Below are positions 8,838 through 18,467 of a stretch of 64,000 nt of DNA, piece after piece. Each line of letters opens with the position of its first letter. Position 1 is the first letter of the stretch. The notes beneath the pieces were generated by a model. It was given only the letters and a program-made list of their open reading frames with translations, was not told the origin of the DNA and made no database searches. Origin of the DNA: Glutamicibacter sp. JC586 (GTDB lineage Bacteria > Actinomycetota > Actinomycetes > Actinomycetales > Micrococcaceae); assembly GCF_009805585.1 (NCBI RefSeq), contig NZ_VHIN01000022.1, positions 248,001 through 312,000 on the forward strand, in the 5' to 3' direction. A program made the position numbers and the translations under genes.

Positions 8838-8992
8838 TAGAATTGTTGACTGTGCCCAGGCGAGGGAAACACCAGAAATGGTGGGACCGTTATCGACAAG
8901 GCCGGAAAAGCTCTTTCTCGCTTAGATGTTAGATGCTTCCCGAGTCCACGCAAGGGCCTTAACGAAGCATTCATTTCCTAAGGAGAAACATC
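8838..8992 (+). promoter_or_regulatory. Promoter and structured 5' leader of rplY
   Basis: The 310-nt gap 8683-8992 holds no gene. TAGAAT at 8838 is a fair -10 box, giving a leader of about 145 nt. The leader contains a GNRA hairpin CACCA-GAAA-TGGTG (8870-8883). Two further pairings cannot both form in a simple fold: AAGGCC (8898-8903) with GGCCTT (8955-8960), and ATGCTTC (8933-8939) with GAAGCAT (8964-8970). The last arm lies about 12 nt before the AAGGAG ribosome binding site (8980-8985). Ribosomal-protein genes often have autoregulatory leaders; this one I do not recognise. Confidence 0.45.
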
Positions 8993-9277
8993 ATGGCATC
9001 TGTCAACCTTGACGCCGTTGTACGCACCGATTTCGGTAAGGGCGCTGCCCGCCAGGCTCGCCGCGACGGCCAGATCCCAGCAGTTATCTACGGTGCAGGC
9101 TCGGAGCCACAGCACGTATTGCTGCCAATCCACGAAACCACCCTTGCTGTTCGTGACCGCAGCGTTGAGCTCGTTCTGAACGTTGAAGGTAAGACCGTCA
9201 AGGCTACCGTCAAGGACATCCAGATCCACGCGCTGAACCGCACCGTTGATCACCTTGACCTGATCATCGCTGCCTAA
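8993..9277 (+). CDS. rplY: 50S ribosomal protein L25, short form
   Basis: A 94-residue protein with the L25 5S-rRNA-binding fold: RTDFGKGAARQARRDGQIPAVIYG near the start, then ETTLAVRD and the closing VKDIQIHALNRTVDHLDLI. L25 binds 5S rRNA on the large subunit. Many actinobacterial homologues are about 190-210 residues, with a second CTC/TL5 domain and an acidic tail; here the gene stops after the first domain, as in enterobacterial L25. No frameshift or remnant follows before pth 30 nt downstream. AAGGAG precedes the ATG. rplY-pth adjacency is a common operon. Confidence 0.95.
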   Translation: MASVNLDAVVRTDFGKGAARQARRDGQIPAVIYGAGSEPQHVLLPIHETTLAVRDRSVELVLNVEGKTVKATVKDIQIHALNRTVDHLDLIIAA

Positions 9278-9307
9278 TTCCAGCGAACTAGGTTTTAGCT
9301 AAGCATC

Positions 9308-9889
9308 ATGAGTGATGGCACTTGGCTCGTAGCCGGACTCGGGAATCCCGGGTCCGGCTACGCTGGCAATAGACACAATATCGGGCAAATGGTGCTCGAC
9401 GAACTGGCTAACCGCGTCGGCTCAAAATTCAAAACCCATTCTTCACGAGCACAAGTTGTTGAAGGTCGCATGGGCATTGGTGGTCCACGCATCGTCCTGG
9501 CCAAGCCTATGGTTTTCATGAACCTCTCCGGTGGGCCCGTAGCTAACGCTGCCAAGTTCTTCGGAATCGGCGTAGAGAACCTGATTGTCGTGCATGATGA
9601 GATCGATATTCCTTTCGATACCATCAAACTCAAACGCGGCGGGGGAGAAGGCGGACATAACGGACTGCGCGATATCTCCAAAGCCATGGGATCTAAAGAC
9701 TATTTGCGCGTTCGCGCCGGGGTGGGACGACCTCCTGGACGCATGGACACCGCAAAGTGGGTCCTGCAAGACTTTTCCAAGACCGAGAAGCAGAATCTTC
9801 CGTTCTTGATTGATAATTGCGCTGACGCTGTAGAACTGTTGATGAGTTCAGGGCTCGAAGCGGCGCAAACAAAATTCCATACCAACTAA
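9308..9889 (+). CDS. pth: Peptidyl-tRNA hydrolase
   Basis: Frees tRNA from peptidyl-tRNA that drops off stalled ribosomes. The 193 residues show the family landmarks in order: GLGNPG, catalytic His in NRHNIG, MVFMNLSGG, catalytic Asp in VVHDEIDIPF, and GGGEGGHNGLRDI. It starts 30 nt after rplY and is probably cotranscribed with it. A 14-bp hairpin at 9930 ends the unit. Confidence 0.97.
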   Translation: MSDGTWLVAGLGNPGSGYAGNRHNIGQMVLDELANRVGSKFKTHSSRAQVVEGRMGIGGPRIVLAKPMVFMNLSGGPVANAAKFFGIGVENLIVVHDEIDIPFDTIKLKRGGGEGGHNGLRDISKAMGSKDYLRVRAGVGRPPGRMDTAKWVLQDFSKTEKQNLPFLIDNCADAVELLMSSGLEAAQTKFHTN

Positions 9890-9929
9890 CTCTTGAGTGT
9901 TGTCACTCAACGCTGTCAAGAATTGGTGT

Positions 9930-9974
9930 TCAAGGATCGCGCGAAGACCCACTGGGCTCAGCGCGATCCTTGAA
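9930..9974 (+). terminator. Hairpin terminator of rplY-pth
   Basis: A perfect 14-bp inverted repeat TTCAAGGATCGCGC/GCGCGATCCTTGAA with a 17-nt loop lies 40 nt after the pth stop. The rest of the 250-nt gap before sufS (9890-10139) shows no gene. Confidence 0.75.
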
Positions 9975-10139
9975 ACGTTAAATAGGACCCGTTTGAGGTG
10001 TTACTTACTAAGGCCAAACTTAGATGTACTTCTGAAGACAGAGTGGAATAATTACCCAATGTACACCTTGCCTAATCCCTCAGTGGCTTCATAACCTCAC
10101 TGAAACAGGGCATCCCATGACAATTATTCGGAGGACCAC

Positions 10140-11441
10140 GTGGAGACGATGACCGGTCAGCCAGAAGCCAATGTTTCGCTCAGCGCCGTCGAGGTCCAGC
10201 GAATCAAGGCAGACTTTGAAATTCTGGAACATCAAGTCAACGGTACCGATGTTGTGTACCTGGACTCTGGTGCCACCAGCCAGAAGCCACGCTGTGTGTA
10301 CGAAGCTGAACAGCACTACTATGAGAACGCCAATGCTGCAGTTCACCGTGGTGCTCACACCTTGGCCGTCGAAGCCACCGAAATTTATGAAGAGGCACGC
10401 GAAACCGTAGCCAAATTCATCGGTGCCCGAACCAATGAGCTGGTGTGGACCTCAAACGCTACCGAAGCGTTGAACCTTATCAGTTACTCCATCTCCAACG
10501 CCTCGCTAGGACGCGGAGGAGATGCCGCTGCACGCTTCCGCATCGGTCCTGGCGACGAAATTCTCACCACCGAAATTGAGCACCACGCCAACCTTATTCC
10601 TTGGCAGGAACTGGCCTTCCGTACCGGTGCTACGTTGCGTTACGTCCCCGTCAGCGAAGACGGATCGTTGCGCTACGACTTGATCGATGAATTGGTTACC
10701 GAGAAAACCAAACTGGTTGCCTTCACTCACGTCTCCAACGTCTTGGGGACTATCACCGATACCCAGCGCTTTGTCGACGCTGCCCGGAAGGTCGGCGCGC
10801 TGACCGTGTTGGATGGCTGCCAGTCGGTGCCGCACCTGCCAGTGGACGTCAAAGCCTTGGACGTTGATTTCATGGCGTTCTCGGGACACAAGATGCTCGG
10901 CCCCACCGGAATCGGCGCCCTCTACGGACGTGAAGAACTGCTTAACGCAATGCCACCATTCCTTACCGGCGGATCCATGATCACCGTGGTGGATATGGAG
11001 CACGCAGAATTTTTGCCTTCCCCACAGCGTTTTGAGGCCGGGACCCAGCGCATCGCGCAGACCCACGGTCTAGCTACCGCGGTGAGTTACCTGCAGGAAA
11101 TCGGTATGGACCGCATCGCCCAATGGGAAGAACACCTAGGCGCAATGCTCTTTGACGGGCTGTCCCAGATTGAAGGCGTGCGCGTCTTCGGACCGAGCGA
11201 CGCTCGACGCATCGGCACGGTTCCATTTGAAGTCATCGGCGTGCACCCTCACGATGTTGGCCAGTACCTGGACTCGCGTGGCATCGCTGTGCGTGTAGGC
11301 CACCACTGCGCACAGCCTCTGCACCGAGCCCTCGGTGTCACCGCCACCACTCGTGCCAGCACCTACCTGTACAACACGGAAGACGACATCCAGGCTCTGC
11401 TTGATGCTCTGGGCTCCGTGCGTGAATACTTTGGAGTCTAA
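10140..11441 (+). CDS. sufS: SufS-type cysteine desulfurase
   Basis: PLP enzyme that takes sulfur from cysteine for Fe-S cluster assembly. At 433 residues it is a class II (SufS) aminotransferase-fold desulfurase. The PLP lysine sits in FSGHKMLGPTGIG, and the persulfide cysteine is in RVGHHCAQPLH, with the short class II loop. GGAGG at 10130 precedes the GTG start by 5 nt, preferred over ATG 10149. sufU begins on the base after the sufS stop, so the two are coupled. sufBCD is not in the window. Confidence 0.95.
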   Translation: METMTGQPEANVSLSAVEVQRIKADFEILEHQVNGTDVVYLDSGATSQKPRCVYEAEQHYYENANAAVHRGAHTLAVEATEIYEEARETVAKFIGARTNELVWTSNATEALNLISYSISNASLGRGGDAAARFRIGPGDEILTTEIEHHANLIPWQELAFRTGATLRYVPVSEDGSLRYDLIDELVTEKTKLVAFTHVSNVLGTITDTQRFVDAARKVGALTVLDGCQSVPHLPVDVKALDVDFMAFSGHKMLGPTGIGALYGREELLNAMPPFLTGGSMITVVDMEHAEFLPSPQRFEAGTQRIAQTHGLATAVSYLQEIGMDRIAQWEEHLGAMLFDGLSQIEGVRVFGPSDARRIGTVPFEVIGVHPHDVGQYLDSRGIAVRVGHHCAQPLHRALGVTATTRASTYLYNTEDDIQALLDALGSVREYFGV

Positions 11442-11894
11442 ATGAATGAATTAGATCAGTTGTACCAACAGGTCATTCTCGACCACTCAAAACGTCGGAT
11501 TGGCTCACCATTGGTGGAAAACACCGAGGGATTGCTACATGGCGAATCCCATCAGCACAATCCTATTTGTGGTGACCAGATCCGTGTCCGTGTGGAACTG
11601 AACGACCAGGACCATTTCGAGTCCATGAGCTGGGAAGGCGATGGCTGTTCTATCTCCATGGCTTCGGCTTCGGTGCTTAGCGAGATGCTTCCAGAAATGA
11701 CCAAGGAAGAGTTCCTGGACAAGCTGGAGATCTTCCGAGAGATGATGCGATCCAAGGGCACCTTCGAACCTGATGAAGAGGTCCTAGAAGATGCTGCCGC
11801 CTTCGTTGGCGTATCCAAGTTCCCAGCACGCGTTAAGTGTGCGATGCTCGCTTGGGTTGCCGCTGAGGCCGCCATGTTTGGTGCCAACAAGTAA
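11442..11894 (+). CDS. sufU: SufU-type Fe-S assembly sulfurtransferase
   Basis: A 150-residue zinc-dependent partner of SufS that accepts sulfur in Gram-positive SUF systems. The ligands of the NifU-like N-domain are present: Cys and Asp in NPICGDQ, Cys in GDGCSIS and Cys in RVKCAMLAW. The insertion between the second and third cysteines that marks SufU from IscU is also present. It directly abuts sufS and is followed by a very strong hairpin. Confidence 0.93.
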   Translation: MNELDQLYQQVILDHSKRRIGSPLVENTEGLLHGESHQHNPICGDQIRVRVELNDQDHFESMSWEGDGCSISMASASVLSEMLPEMTKEEFLDKLEIFREMMRSKGTFEPDEEVLEDAAAFVGVSKFPARVKCAMLAWVAAEAAMFGANK

Positions 11895-11903
11895 CCTTCA
11901 CCG

Positions 11904-11963
11904 ACAACAGTGGCGCTTGTTCTCCATCATGGAGAACAAGCGCCACTGTTGTTTCTTTAATCT
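11904..11963. terminator. Bidirectional terminator between sufU and nhaA
   Basis: A perfect 22-bp stem (11904-11925 with 11931-11952), loop ATCAT, is followed on the plus strand by TTCTTTAATCTTT. The genes on both sides converge on it, so it can end both transcripts. Confidence 0.85.
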
Positions 11964-11976
11964 TTAGAAGTGAACC

Positions 11977-13329
11977 CTAGCGAGTTTCTTCATCCTGCTG
12001 GTAAACGTCAGGAATACCATCCTGATTCGCATCACGAGCCTCGCGTTCAGCGATTTCGCGGTATCCGCGGTTACGTGGAACCAACCAAACGGCGCCAAGG
12101 ATCGCTGCAATGAACGAACCGCTCAGGATCGCCACTTTGGCGTGCTCATAATGTGGGGATTCCAATCCGAAGGACAGCTCGGAGACCAGCAACGAGACGG
12201 TGAAACCGATACCGGCTAGCAGCGTCACGCCCAGCAGATCGCCCCATCGAGCGTCCTTGTCCAATGAGGCCTTGGTGAACTTGGTCAGCAACCAGGTGAA
12301 TCCCATGATGCCAATTGGCTTTCCAAGCACCAGGCCCGCAACGATGCCCCAGAAGACCGGGTCGGCAAGGACGCTGCCGCCACCGGACTCCGAGGAAACC
12401 ACCGTGACACCGGCGGCGAAGAAGGCGAAGATCGGGATGCAGAAACCTGAGGAGAGCGGACGGAAACGGTGCTCGAACTGTTCTGCCAATCCGGCGCCCT
12501 CCCGTCCATCGGTGCGCTTGACCGGGACGCAGAAGCCCAGGACCACGCCGGCAATGGTGGCGTGGATGCCGGAGCCGAAGACGAAGATCCAGGTGATGAT
12601 GCCCAGTGGCAACAAGATGACCCACGCGGCCCAAGCGTTCTTGGCGAAGAACTTGCCAAGGTAGCGGGCTAAAACCGTGAAGAGAATGATCGGAATCAGG
12701 GAGAGACCCAAGTACGAAAGCTTGAGCTCATCGGTGAAGACCACAGCAATGATGACAATGGCAATCAAGTCATCGACCACCGCCAAAGTCAGCAGGAAAA
12801 TGCGCAAAGCTGCAGGCAGGGCGGAGCCGATCACCGCGAGCACGGCCACTGCGAAGGCAATGTCAGTGGCCGTGGGGATGGCCCAGCCGCGTAGCAGTTC
12901 CGCGCCGCCGCCGGAACCGGCTGCAATGGCCATGAAGATCAACGCCGGGACCAGCACGCCGCCAAAGGCCGCCGCCACCGGAACCGCAGCGGTTTTGACA
13001 TTGCGCAGGTCGCCAATGACAAATTCTTTTTTCAGCTCTAGACCGGTGAGGAAGAAGAACACCGCGAGCAATGCGTCTGCGGCCCAATGGCCGATAGACA
13101 GGTTCAGATCAACGCCGAAGAGCGTGGGACCGAAGTGGAAATCGCGCAGTGCAAAATAGGATTCGCGCAGGGGAGTGTTGGCCCAGATCAAAGCCAGCAA
13201 TGCGCCGGCAATAAGCACCATGCCACCGACGGTTTCCTTGCGCAGGATATCTCCGATGCGCACTGATTCTTTGTAGCTTGGGCGTGAAAACAGGTTCTTT
13301 GACGAACCCGAAGACGGAGTTTTGTTCAT
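11977..13329 (-). CDS. nhaA: Na+/H+ antiporter NhaA
   Basis: A 450-residue membrane antiporter that expels Na+ in exchange for protons. It has about 12 hydrophobic segments. Diagnostic NhaA segments are FFFLTGLELKKEFVIGDL, GGVLVPALIF, AIPTATDIAFAVAVLAV and LLTLAVVDDLIAIVIIAVVF; the last holds the paired aspartates that bind the ion. The charged tail (ANQDGIPDVYQQDEETR) is longer than in E. coli NhaA, as is common in actinobacteria. It is monocistronic and convergent with sufU. Confidence 0.96.
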   Translation of the reverse strand: MNKTPSSGSSKNLFSRPSYKESVRIGDILRKETVGGMVLIAGALLALIWANTPLRESYFALRDFHFGPTLFGVDLNLSIGHWAADALLAVFFFLTGLELKKEFVIGDLRNVKTAAVPVAAAFGGVLVPALIFMAIAAGSGGGAELLRGWAIPTATDIAFAVAVLAVIGSALPAALRIFLLTLAVVDDLIAIVIIAVVFTDELKLSYLGLSLIPIILFTVLARYLGKFFAKNAWAAWVILLPLGIITWIFVFGSGIHATIAGVVLGFCVPVKRTDGREGAGLAEQFEHRFRPLSSGFCIPIFAFFAAGVTVVSSESGGGSVLADPVFWGIVAGLVLGKPIGIMGFTWLLTKFTKASLDKDARWGDLLGVTLLAGIGFTVSLLVSELSFGLESPHYEHAKVAILSGSFIAAILGAVWLVPRNRGYREIAEREARDANQDGIPDVYQQDEETR

Positions 13330-13427
13330 GCGTCAACTCGCTTACTTCGTTAAATGGATATGTCACGCCGACCAGACTTCCCGGCACACCTATTTCCACC
13401 CTATCGCGAACGACACCAGAGACTGCA

Positions 13428-13467
13428 AATCCCCGGATGTATTGCGAAATTCGCACATCCGGGGATT
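13428..13467 (-). terminator. Hairpin terminator of the DUF2505 gene
   Basis: AATCCCCGGATGT pairs perfectly with ACATCCGGGGATT, and an inner GCGA/TCGC stem closes the loop. It lies 32 nt past the DUF2505 stop, between that gene and the nhaA start on the same strand. Confidence 0.75.
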
Positions 13468-13498
13468 GAAACTGAAAACTATATTTTTGAGCGCTGTC

Positions 13499-13993
13499 CT
13501 ACTTGGAGAGCCACGCGTCGACCTGCGCAGCCTGCAGGTTCAGGGCCTTGCCGACGTATGGCTCAGCTGCGGAAGCCAGCTTGCCACCGATGAAAGGAAT
13601 CGAGGAAGTCACCTTGGCATCAACGGCCAACTGTGATGCCTCGCCCTGAGCGGTCAACTGTTCAGTTCCATTAACTGTCACTGGAACGCCACCAACGGTG
13701 ATTTGTACCGTTGCATCGCGGCTCCCGTCAGCAGCAGGGGCACTCCACTTTTCTACCTGGGTAATATCAATCGACGCGCCAACAAACTTGCGGGCAAAAT
13801 CAGGCACACGGTCCGTTGGTACTGCACGCACGGTGGTCAAGGTGAATGCACCGGTGACATCACCATTGACGGTGAATTCTTTCAGAGTACCGTTGGCGAC
13901 CTTAGTCAGATGCTCGGCGAAGTCACGATCGCTGAGCGTAGCGATGACCTGCTGTGCAGGGTGAGCAATCTGAGTGCTTGCGTTCAATGCCAT
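13499..13993 (-). CDS. DUF2505 domain-containing protein
   Basis: A 164-residue soluble protein starting MALNASTQIAHPAQQVIATL. It matches the actinobacterial DUF2505 family, a START/SRPBCC-like fold expected to bind a hydrophobic ligand: a helix-grip N-terminus, then strands such as GAFTLTTVRAVP and a long C-terminal helix (LNLQAAQVDAWL). The molecular role is unknown. The frame opens 26 codons earlier, but homologues begin at MALNAS; ATG 14008 is an alternative. It is divergent from mfd. Confidence 0.8.
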   Translation of the reverse strand: MALNASTQIAHPAQQVIATLSDRDFAEHLTKVANGTLKEFTVNGDVTGAFTLTTVRAVPTDRVPDFARKFVGASIDITQVEKWSAPAADGSRDATVQITVGGVPVTVNGTEQLTAQGEASQLAVDAKVTSSIPFIGGKLASAAEPYVGKALNLQAAQVDAWLSK

Positions 13994-14239
13994 AGAAGCT
14001 AATCCCATTCTGGAAAATTGGCTGTCCGAGGAGCAAAAAATTGCGTCCCCGGAGACGGACACCTTTAACACTATCTGGTCGGCTGTATTAGGTAGGCTAG
14101 GACTACACCTAAAACAACATATTGGCGTTGAGCCGGCCGCGGAATATCTTTGCGGTCGGTGTTCGTGGTGTCGATTTCGCTCAGAAACATAGTTGAGTAT
14201 TCGTCTTCAAACGCCTGCACGAGAGGATTCGAAAACCCC

Positions 14240-17200
14240 ATGAGCCTAAGCGGACTTCATGATTTCCTGCGCGAGGAGCCATCCTTCCGTCGCATCCGAC
14301 AAAGTGCAGCCAACAGCTTTTCCACGCGCAGTGAAGATCTGGAAATCGCTGCCCCACAAGGCATGCGCGCAATCGTTTCTGCCCAGATCAGTCAGGCACT
14401 GAGTGCAAGCAAACACGGTGGTGTGACCCTGATTGTTACGGCAACAGGGCGTGAAGCTGAGGAAGTCTCCAGCTCACTAAATGCCTACCTGCCAGCCGAG
14501 CAAATTGCTGAATTCCCATCATGGGAAACCCTGCCACATGAGCGTCTTTCACCACGCAGTGACACCGTAGGACGCCGTCTGGAAGTGCTGCGCCGTCTAC
14601 ACAATAACGATGAGAAGCTCAACGTAGTCATCGCACCGATTCGCGCCGTACTTCAGCCATTGGTGGCAGGCTTGGGAGAGCTGCGCCCTGTGACTTTGGA
14701 GCTGGACGCAGAACCTGGCTTCGATCAAGTCATCAAGGATCTGGCAGGTGCGGCTTATGCCCGCGTGGATATGGTGACCCATCGCGGTGAATTTGCGGTG
14801 CGCGGCGGAATCATCGATGTCTTCCCTCCAACGCTGGACCATCCTGTACGTATCGACTTCTTCGGCGACCAGATTGATTCCATGCGTTATTTCGCCATCG
14901 CGGATCAACGCTCCACCGATGATCCCGGTCCCCAAAAAATCATCGCTACACCCTGCCGGGAAATGCTGATCACCCCGCAGGTCATGAGTCGCGCAGCAAA
15001 CCTCAAGAATCACTTCCCGGCAGCCGAAGAAATGCTGACCAAGATTGCCGGTGGCATTGCCGTTGAAGGAATGGAATCTTTGGCACCATTGCTGGTTGAT
15101 CAGATGGTTCCGCTCTTGTCCTTACTGCCGGAGTCTTCCATCGCCCTAGTCATGGAACCAGAAAGGGTGCGTGCCCGCGCTCAGGACCTCAACGCCACCA
15201 ATGCAGAATTCCTTGCCGCAGCTTGGGCGTCTGCTTCGGACGGTGCCACGGCCCCGCTGGATCTAAACACCGCAAGCTCCGAACGCAAACTAGCCACCGG
15301 CGATTTTGCCTCGCTTTCTCAAACTTTGGAGCATGCCAAAGACGCAAAGGTTTCGTGGTGGGCGCTGACCGCCATGGGTGCAGACGAAGAGCTGGACCTC
15401 GGAGCCTCAACGATTCGCATCCCCGCGCGTGAACCGCATGGATACCAGGGCGATATTGAAGCGATGATGGAATTCATCGCTTCAAGAGTCAAAGACCAAT
15501 GGCGATTTGTCGTAGCCACCGATGGCCCAGGCCCTGCCCAGCGCTTATCGGAGCTGTTTGCAGAATTCTCCATTCCTGCTCATCGTGTTGAAACTCTTGA
15601 TCAAGCCCCAACCCCGGGCCTGATCGAAATTACCCAAGCAACTGCTGGTCGAGGCTTTGTCTTCGAAGAACTCAAGTTTGGATTGCTGACTGAGGCTGAT
15701 CTACTGGGACGCTCTAGCGCCTACCCGAATCGTAAGGGTCGCAAGCTCACCGCTAAGCGCAAACGCAATGCAGTAGACCCACTGAGCCTTCAGGCCGGGG
15801 ACTTCATCGTTCATGAGCAACACGGTATCGGTAAATTTGTTGAGCTGATGGCCCGCAAGGTCAACGGTTCTGGCAAAGATGCCAAACGTGAATATTTGGT
15901 TGTTGAATATGCTTCTTCCAAACGTGGGGCGCCCGGGGACCGACTGTTCGTTCCCACCGACCAACTCCACATGGTCACCCGCTATGTTGGTGGAGAAGCC
16001 CCAACGCTGTCCAAGATGGGTGGCTCGGACTGGGCCAGCACTAAGTCCAAGGCACGCAAGGCAGTCAAAGAAATTGCCGGAGATCTGATCAAGCTGTACT
16101 CGGCGCGCATGGCCAGCCGAGGCCATGCTTTTGGACCGGACACCCCATGGCAGAACGAACTAGAAGAAGCTTTCGCTTTCATTGAAACGCCGGATCAGCT
16201 CACCGCCATCAATGAGGTGAAGAGCGACATGGAGAAGGAAATCCCGATGGATCGGTTGATTTCTGGCGACGTGGGCTTCGGCAAAACTGAAATTGCTGTT
16301 CGTGCCGCTTTTAAAGCCGTTCAGGATTCAAAGCAGGTGGCCGTACTTGTACCAACCACGCTACTTGCGTCGCAGCACCAGCAGACCTTCACCGAACGCT
16401 ATTCAGGATTCCCGGTACGTGTGAAGACGCTCTCGCGTTTTCAGACTGCCAAGGAATCAAAAGAAATCATGGCCGGTCTCAAGGACGGCAGCGTTGATAT
16501 TGTTGTTGGCACCCACCGACTACTTTCCAAGAATGTTGAGTTCAAGAATCTTGGATTGGTCATCATTGACGAGGAACAGCGCTTCGGTGTTGAGCATAAG
16601 GAAGAGCTCAAGAAGATGCGTACCAATGTGGACGTACTTGCCATGAGTGCGACGCCGATTCCGCGTACCTTGGAGATGTCGCTGACCGGTATCCGCGAGA
16701 CTTCAACCTTAGCTACACCTCCAGAAGAACGTCACCCGGTGCTCACCTACGTAGGCCCGCGCAGTGACAAACAGATTTCTGCAGCTATCAAGCGCGAATT
16801 GATGCGAGATGGTCAGGTATTCTTTGTCCATAACCGGGTCTCGTCCATTGAGCGGGTGGCCGCGGAATTGCGAGAGCTGGCACCTGAAGCTCGTATTGAA
16901 GTGGCTCATGGCAAGATGAGTGAGTCTCGACTAGAACGAATCATTCAGGACTTCTGGGAGAAGAAGTTTGACGTACTGGTTTCCACTACGATCATCGAAA
17001 CTGGCCTTGATATTTCTAATGCCAACACGCTGATTGTGGACCGGGCCAATAACTATGGTCTTTCCCAGCTGCATCAGTTGCGCGGTCGTGTGGGTCGTGG
17101 CCGCGAGCGTGCCTACGCGTACTTCCTTTGGGACGTTGAAAAGCCACTGGGTGAAGTGGCGCTTGAACGCTTGAAGGCCGTCGCTGCACACAACGAGTTG

Positions 17201-17854
17201 GGCTCCGGTTACCAACTGGCGATGAAGGACCTGGAACTTCGTGGCGCAGGTAACCTACTCGGTGGGGAGCAATCTGGCCACATCGCTGGCGTGGGCTTCG
17301 ACCTGTATCTGCGTCTGGTCGGCGAAGCGGTGGCCGACTACAAAGGTGAGGGCGAGGAAGAAGCTACCGAGATGAAGATTGACTTGCCGGTCAATGCTCA
17401 CTTGCCGCATGAATACGTTCCAGGTGAACGACTGCGCCTGGAAGCCTATAGAAATATTGCTTCAGCAGAAACCAACGAAGCACTGGATGAAGTTCGTGAG
17501 GAACTGGTAGACCGCTACGGCAAGCTCCCTCAGCCGGTGGAAAACCTCATGCGGGTAGCCGCTTTGCGTATCCGCGCCCGCGCAGTGGGGATTCACGATA
17601 TCCAGCAAATTGGTAACAATATCAAGATTGCACCGGCTAAGATCGAAGATCTTCCGGCCTCACGCCAGGTGCGGCTGGAACGTCTCTATCCTGGGGCAGC
17701 GAATAAGCCAGCGCTGAATTCCATCTTCTTGCCTAAACCGAAAACTTCACCCATTGGTGGTCGGGATTTGGCCGACGAAGAGATCTTGGAATGGGCGGAG
17801 AAACTGCTCTATGCGATCTTTGAACCGACCCCGGCACCAACCGCTCAAGCATAA
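14240..17854 (+). CDS. mfd: Transcription-repair coupling factor Mfd
   Basis: A 1204-residue ATP-dependent translocase that removes RNA polymerase stalled at lesions and recruits UvrA. Domains run in order: a UvrB-like N-terminal module ([28 protein letters not shown]), the RNA-polymerase-interacting CarD-like domain ([20 protein letters not shown]), a RecG-like helicase with Walker [12 protein letters not shown] near residue 675 and box DEEQRFGV, then the TRG motif ([15 protein letters not shown]) and the C-terminal D7 domain. ATG 14240 gives the usual N-terminus ([15 protein letters not shown]); the frame is open 30 codons further upstream. The ribosome binding site is weak. Confidence 0.97.
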   Translation: MSLSGLHDFLREEPSFRRIRQSAANSFSTRSEDLEIAAPQGMRAIVSAQISQALSASKHGGVTLIVTATGREAEEVSSSLNAYLPAEQIAEFPSWETLPHERLSPRSDTVGRRLEVLRRLHNNDEKLNVVIAPIRAVLQPLVAGLGELRPVTLELDAEPGFDQVIKDLAGAAYARVDMVTHRGEFAVRGGIIDVFPPTLDHPVRIDFFGDQIDSMRYFAIADQRSTDDPGPQKIIATPCREMLITPQVMSRAANLKNHFPAAEEMLTKIAGGIAVEGMESLAPLLVDQMVPLLSLLPESSIALVMEPERVRARAQDLNATNAEFLAAAWASASDGATAPLDLNTASSERKLATGDFASLSQTLEHAKDAKVSWWALTAMGADEELDLGASTIRIPAREPHGYQGDIEAMMEFIASRVKDQWRFVVATDGPGPAQRLSELFAEFSIPAHRVETLDQAPTPGLIEITQATAGRGFVFEELKFGLLTEADLLGRSSAYPNRKGRKLTAKRKRNAVDPLSLQAGDFIVHEQHGIGKFVELMARKVNGSGKDAKREYLVVEYASSKRGAPGDRLFVPTDQLHMVTRYVGGEAPTLSKMGGSDWASTKSKARKAVKEIAGDLIKLYSARMASRGHAFGPDTPWQNELEEAFAFIETPDQLTAINEVKSDMEKEIPMDRLISGDVGFGKTEIAVRAAFKAVQDSKQVAVLVPTTLLASQHQQTFTERYSGFPVRVKTLSRFQTAKESKEIMAGLKDGSVDIVVGTHRLLSKNVEFKNLGLVIIDEEQRFGVEHKEELKKMRTNVDVLAMSATPIPRTLEMSLTGIRETSTLATPPEERHPVLTYVGPRSDKQISAAIKRELMRDGQVFFVHNRVSSIERVAAELRELAPEARIEVAHGKMSESRLERIIQDFWEKKFDVLVSTTIIETGLDISNANTLIVDRANNYGLSQLHQLRGRVGRGRERAYAYFLWDVEKPLGEVALERLKAVAAHNELGSGYQLAMKDLELRGAGNLLGGEQSGHIAGVGFDLYLRLVGEAVADYKGEGEEEATEMKIDLPVNAHLPHEYVPGERLRLEAYRNIASAETNEALDEVREELVDRYGKLPQPVENLMRVAALRIRARAVGIHDIQQIGNNIKIAPAKIEDLPASRQVRLERLYPGAANKPALNSIFLPKPKTSPIGGRDLADEEILEWAEKLLYAIFEPTPAPTAQA

Positions 17855-17874
17855 CGATCGTTGGCCCGGGAGAT

Positions 17875-18372
17875 TTAACTGTGAGCGCCTACGCCCGGGA
17901 CAGAAATGTCCCGGGCATAGGCGTCTAAAGCTCTGGAATAGAGTTGAGCTTTTGGTGCCAAAGCGGTGACGGCTGCTACGACAGCTTCGGCTTCTCGGCC
18001 AGCATCAAATAGCGCCAACGCCAAAAAACCTTGGGCATCGGTGTGAAGCGCAGAATCTGTGGGCACCTGGGTCAAGAGGCTGATGGCTTCCTCAGTTTCC
18101 CCGAGGTTCCGCAGAGTGCTGGCTAGCTGAATCAGTGCTTCTTCACGCTTTTGCCCGTGCAATGACCCCTGCAGCGCCTGGCGATACGGTTGTACCGCTT
18201 GCGCTTCTTCTCCGAGGAAATCGTGAAGCGAAGCAATCTCAAACAAGACTCGTGGATCATTGGGATCCATGCCTCGTAGGAGGTCCGCGAGTCCGGCTCG
18301 TAGTTTTGCAGCCGCCTTTCCCGCGCTGGTATTCCAGAAGTTATCTACCTGTTGATCCCATGACGTGTTCAT
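17875..18372 (-). CDS. Tetratricopeptide repeat protein
   Basis: A 165-residue soluble helical protein of TPR type, without signal peptide. Repeating helix pairs are visible, e.g. PRVLFEIASLHDFLGEEAQAVQPYRQAL, EEALIQLASTLRNLGETEEAISLL and AQGFLALALFDAGREAEAVVAAVTAL, with the G/A-x-F/L spacing of TPRs. Close actinobacterial relatives are annotated TPR_5 proteins of unknown role. It converges with mfd, and a 17-bp hairpin lies over its last codons. Confidence 0.82.
   Translation of the reverse strand: MNTSWDQQVDNFWNTSAGKAAAKLRAGLADLLRGMDPNDPRVLFEIASLHDFLGEEAQAVQPYRQALQGSLHGQKREEALIQLASTLRNLGETEEAISLLTQVPTDSALHTDAQGFLALALFDAGREAEAVVAAVTALAPKAQLYSRALDAYARDISVPGVGAHS
17886..17923. terminator. Hairpin overlapping the 3' end of the TPR gene, terminating mfd
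   Basis: A 17-bp stem with one C-A mismatch and a GAAA loop (17886-17902 with 17907-17923) lies 32 nt after the mfd stop and inside the last codons of the convergent TPR gene. There is no U-tract. Confidence 0.6.
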
Positions 18373-18420
18373 ACCTCCAGCTTATTGCCGAAGTGAATCA
18401 ACACTTGGTGATTAAACCAA

Positions 18421-18455
18421 AAAGTTGGGCGGCCCCGAAAGGACCGCCCAACTTT
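18421..18455 (-). terminator. Rho-independent terminator after the small membrane protein gene
   Basis: AAAGTTGGGCGG pairs with CCGCCCAACTTT. On the minus strand the stem is followed by TTTTTGGTTTAATC, a good U-tract. It ends the PNP-to-membrane-protein unit. Confidence 0.88.
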
Positions 18456-18467
18456 GAAAAGCTAAAG

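Noticed and set aside
8915-8935. Short likeness of the rplY leader to antisense 23S rRNA (CGCTTAGATG)
   Set aside because: Only about ten bases match and the orientation is antisense, so I count it as chance.
14087-14115. Iron-box-like sequence (TTAGGTAGGCTA) upstream of mfd
   Set aside because: Only the left half fits the DtxR/IdeR consensus, and spacing to a right half is wrong; neighbours have no iron role.
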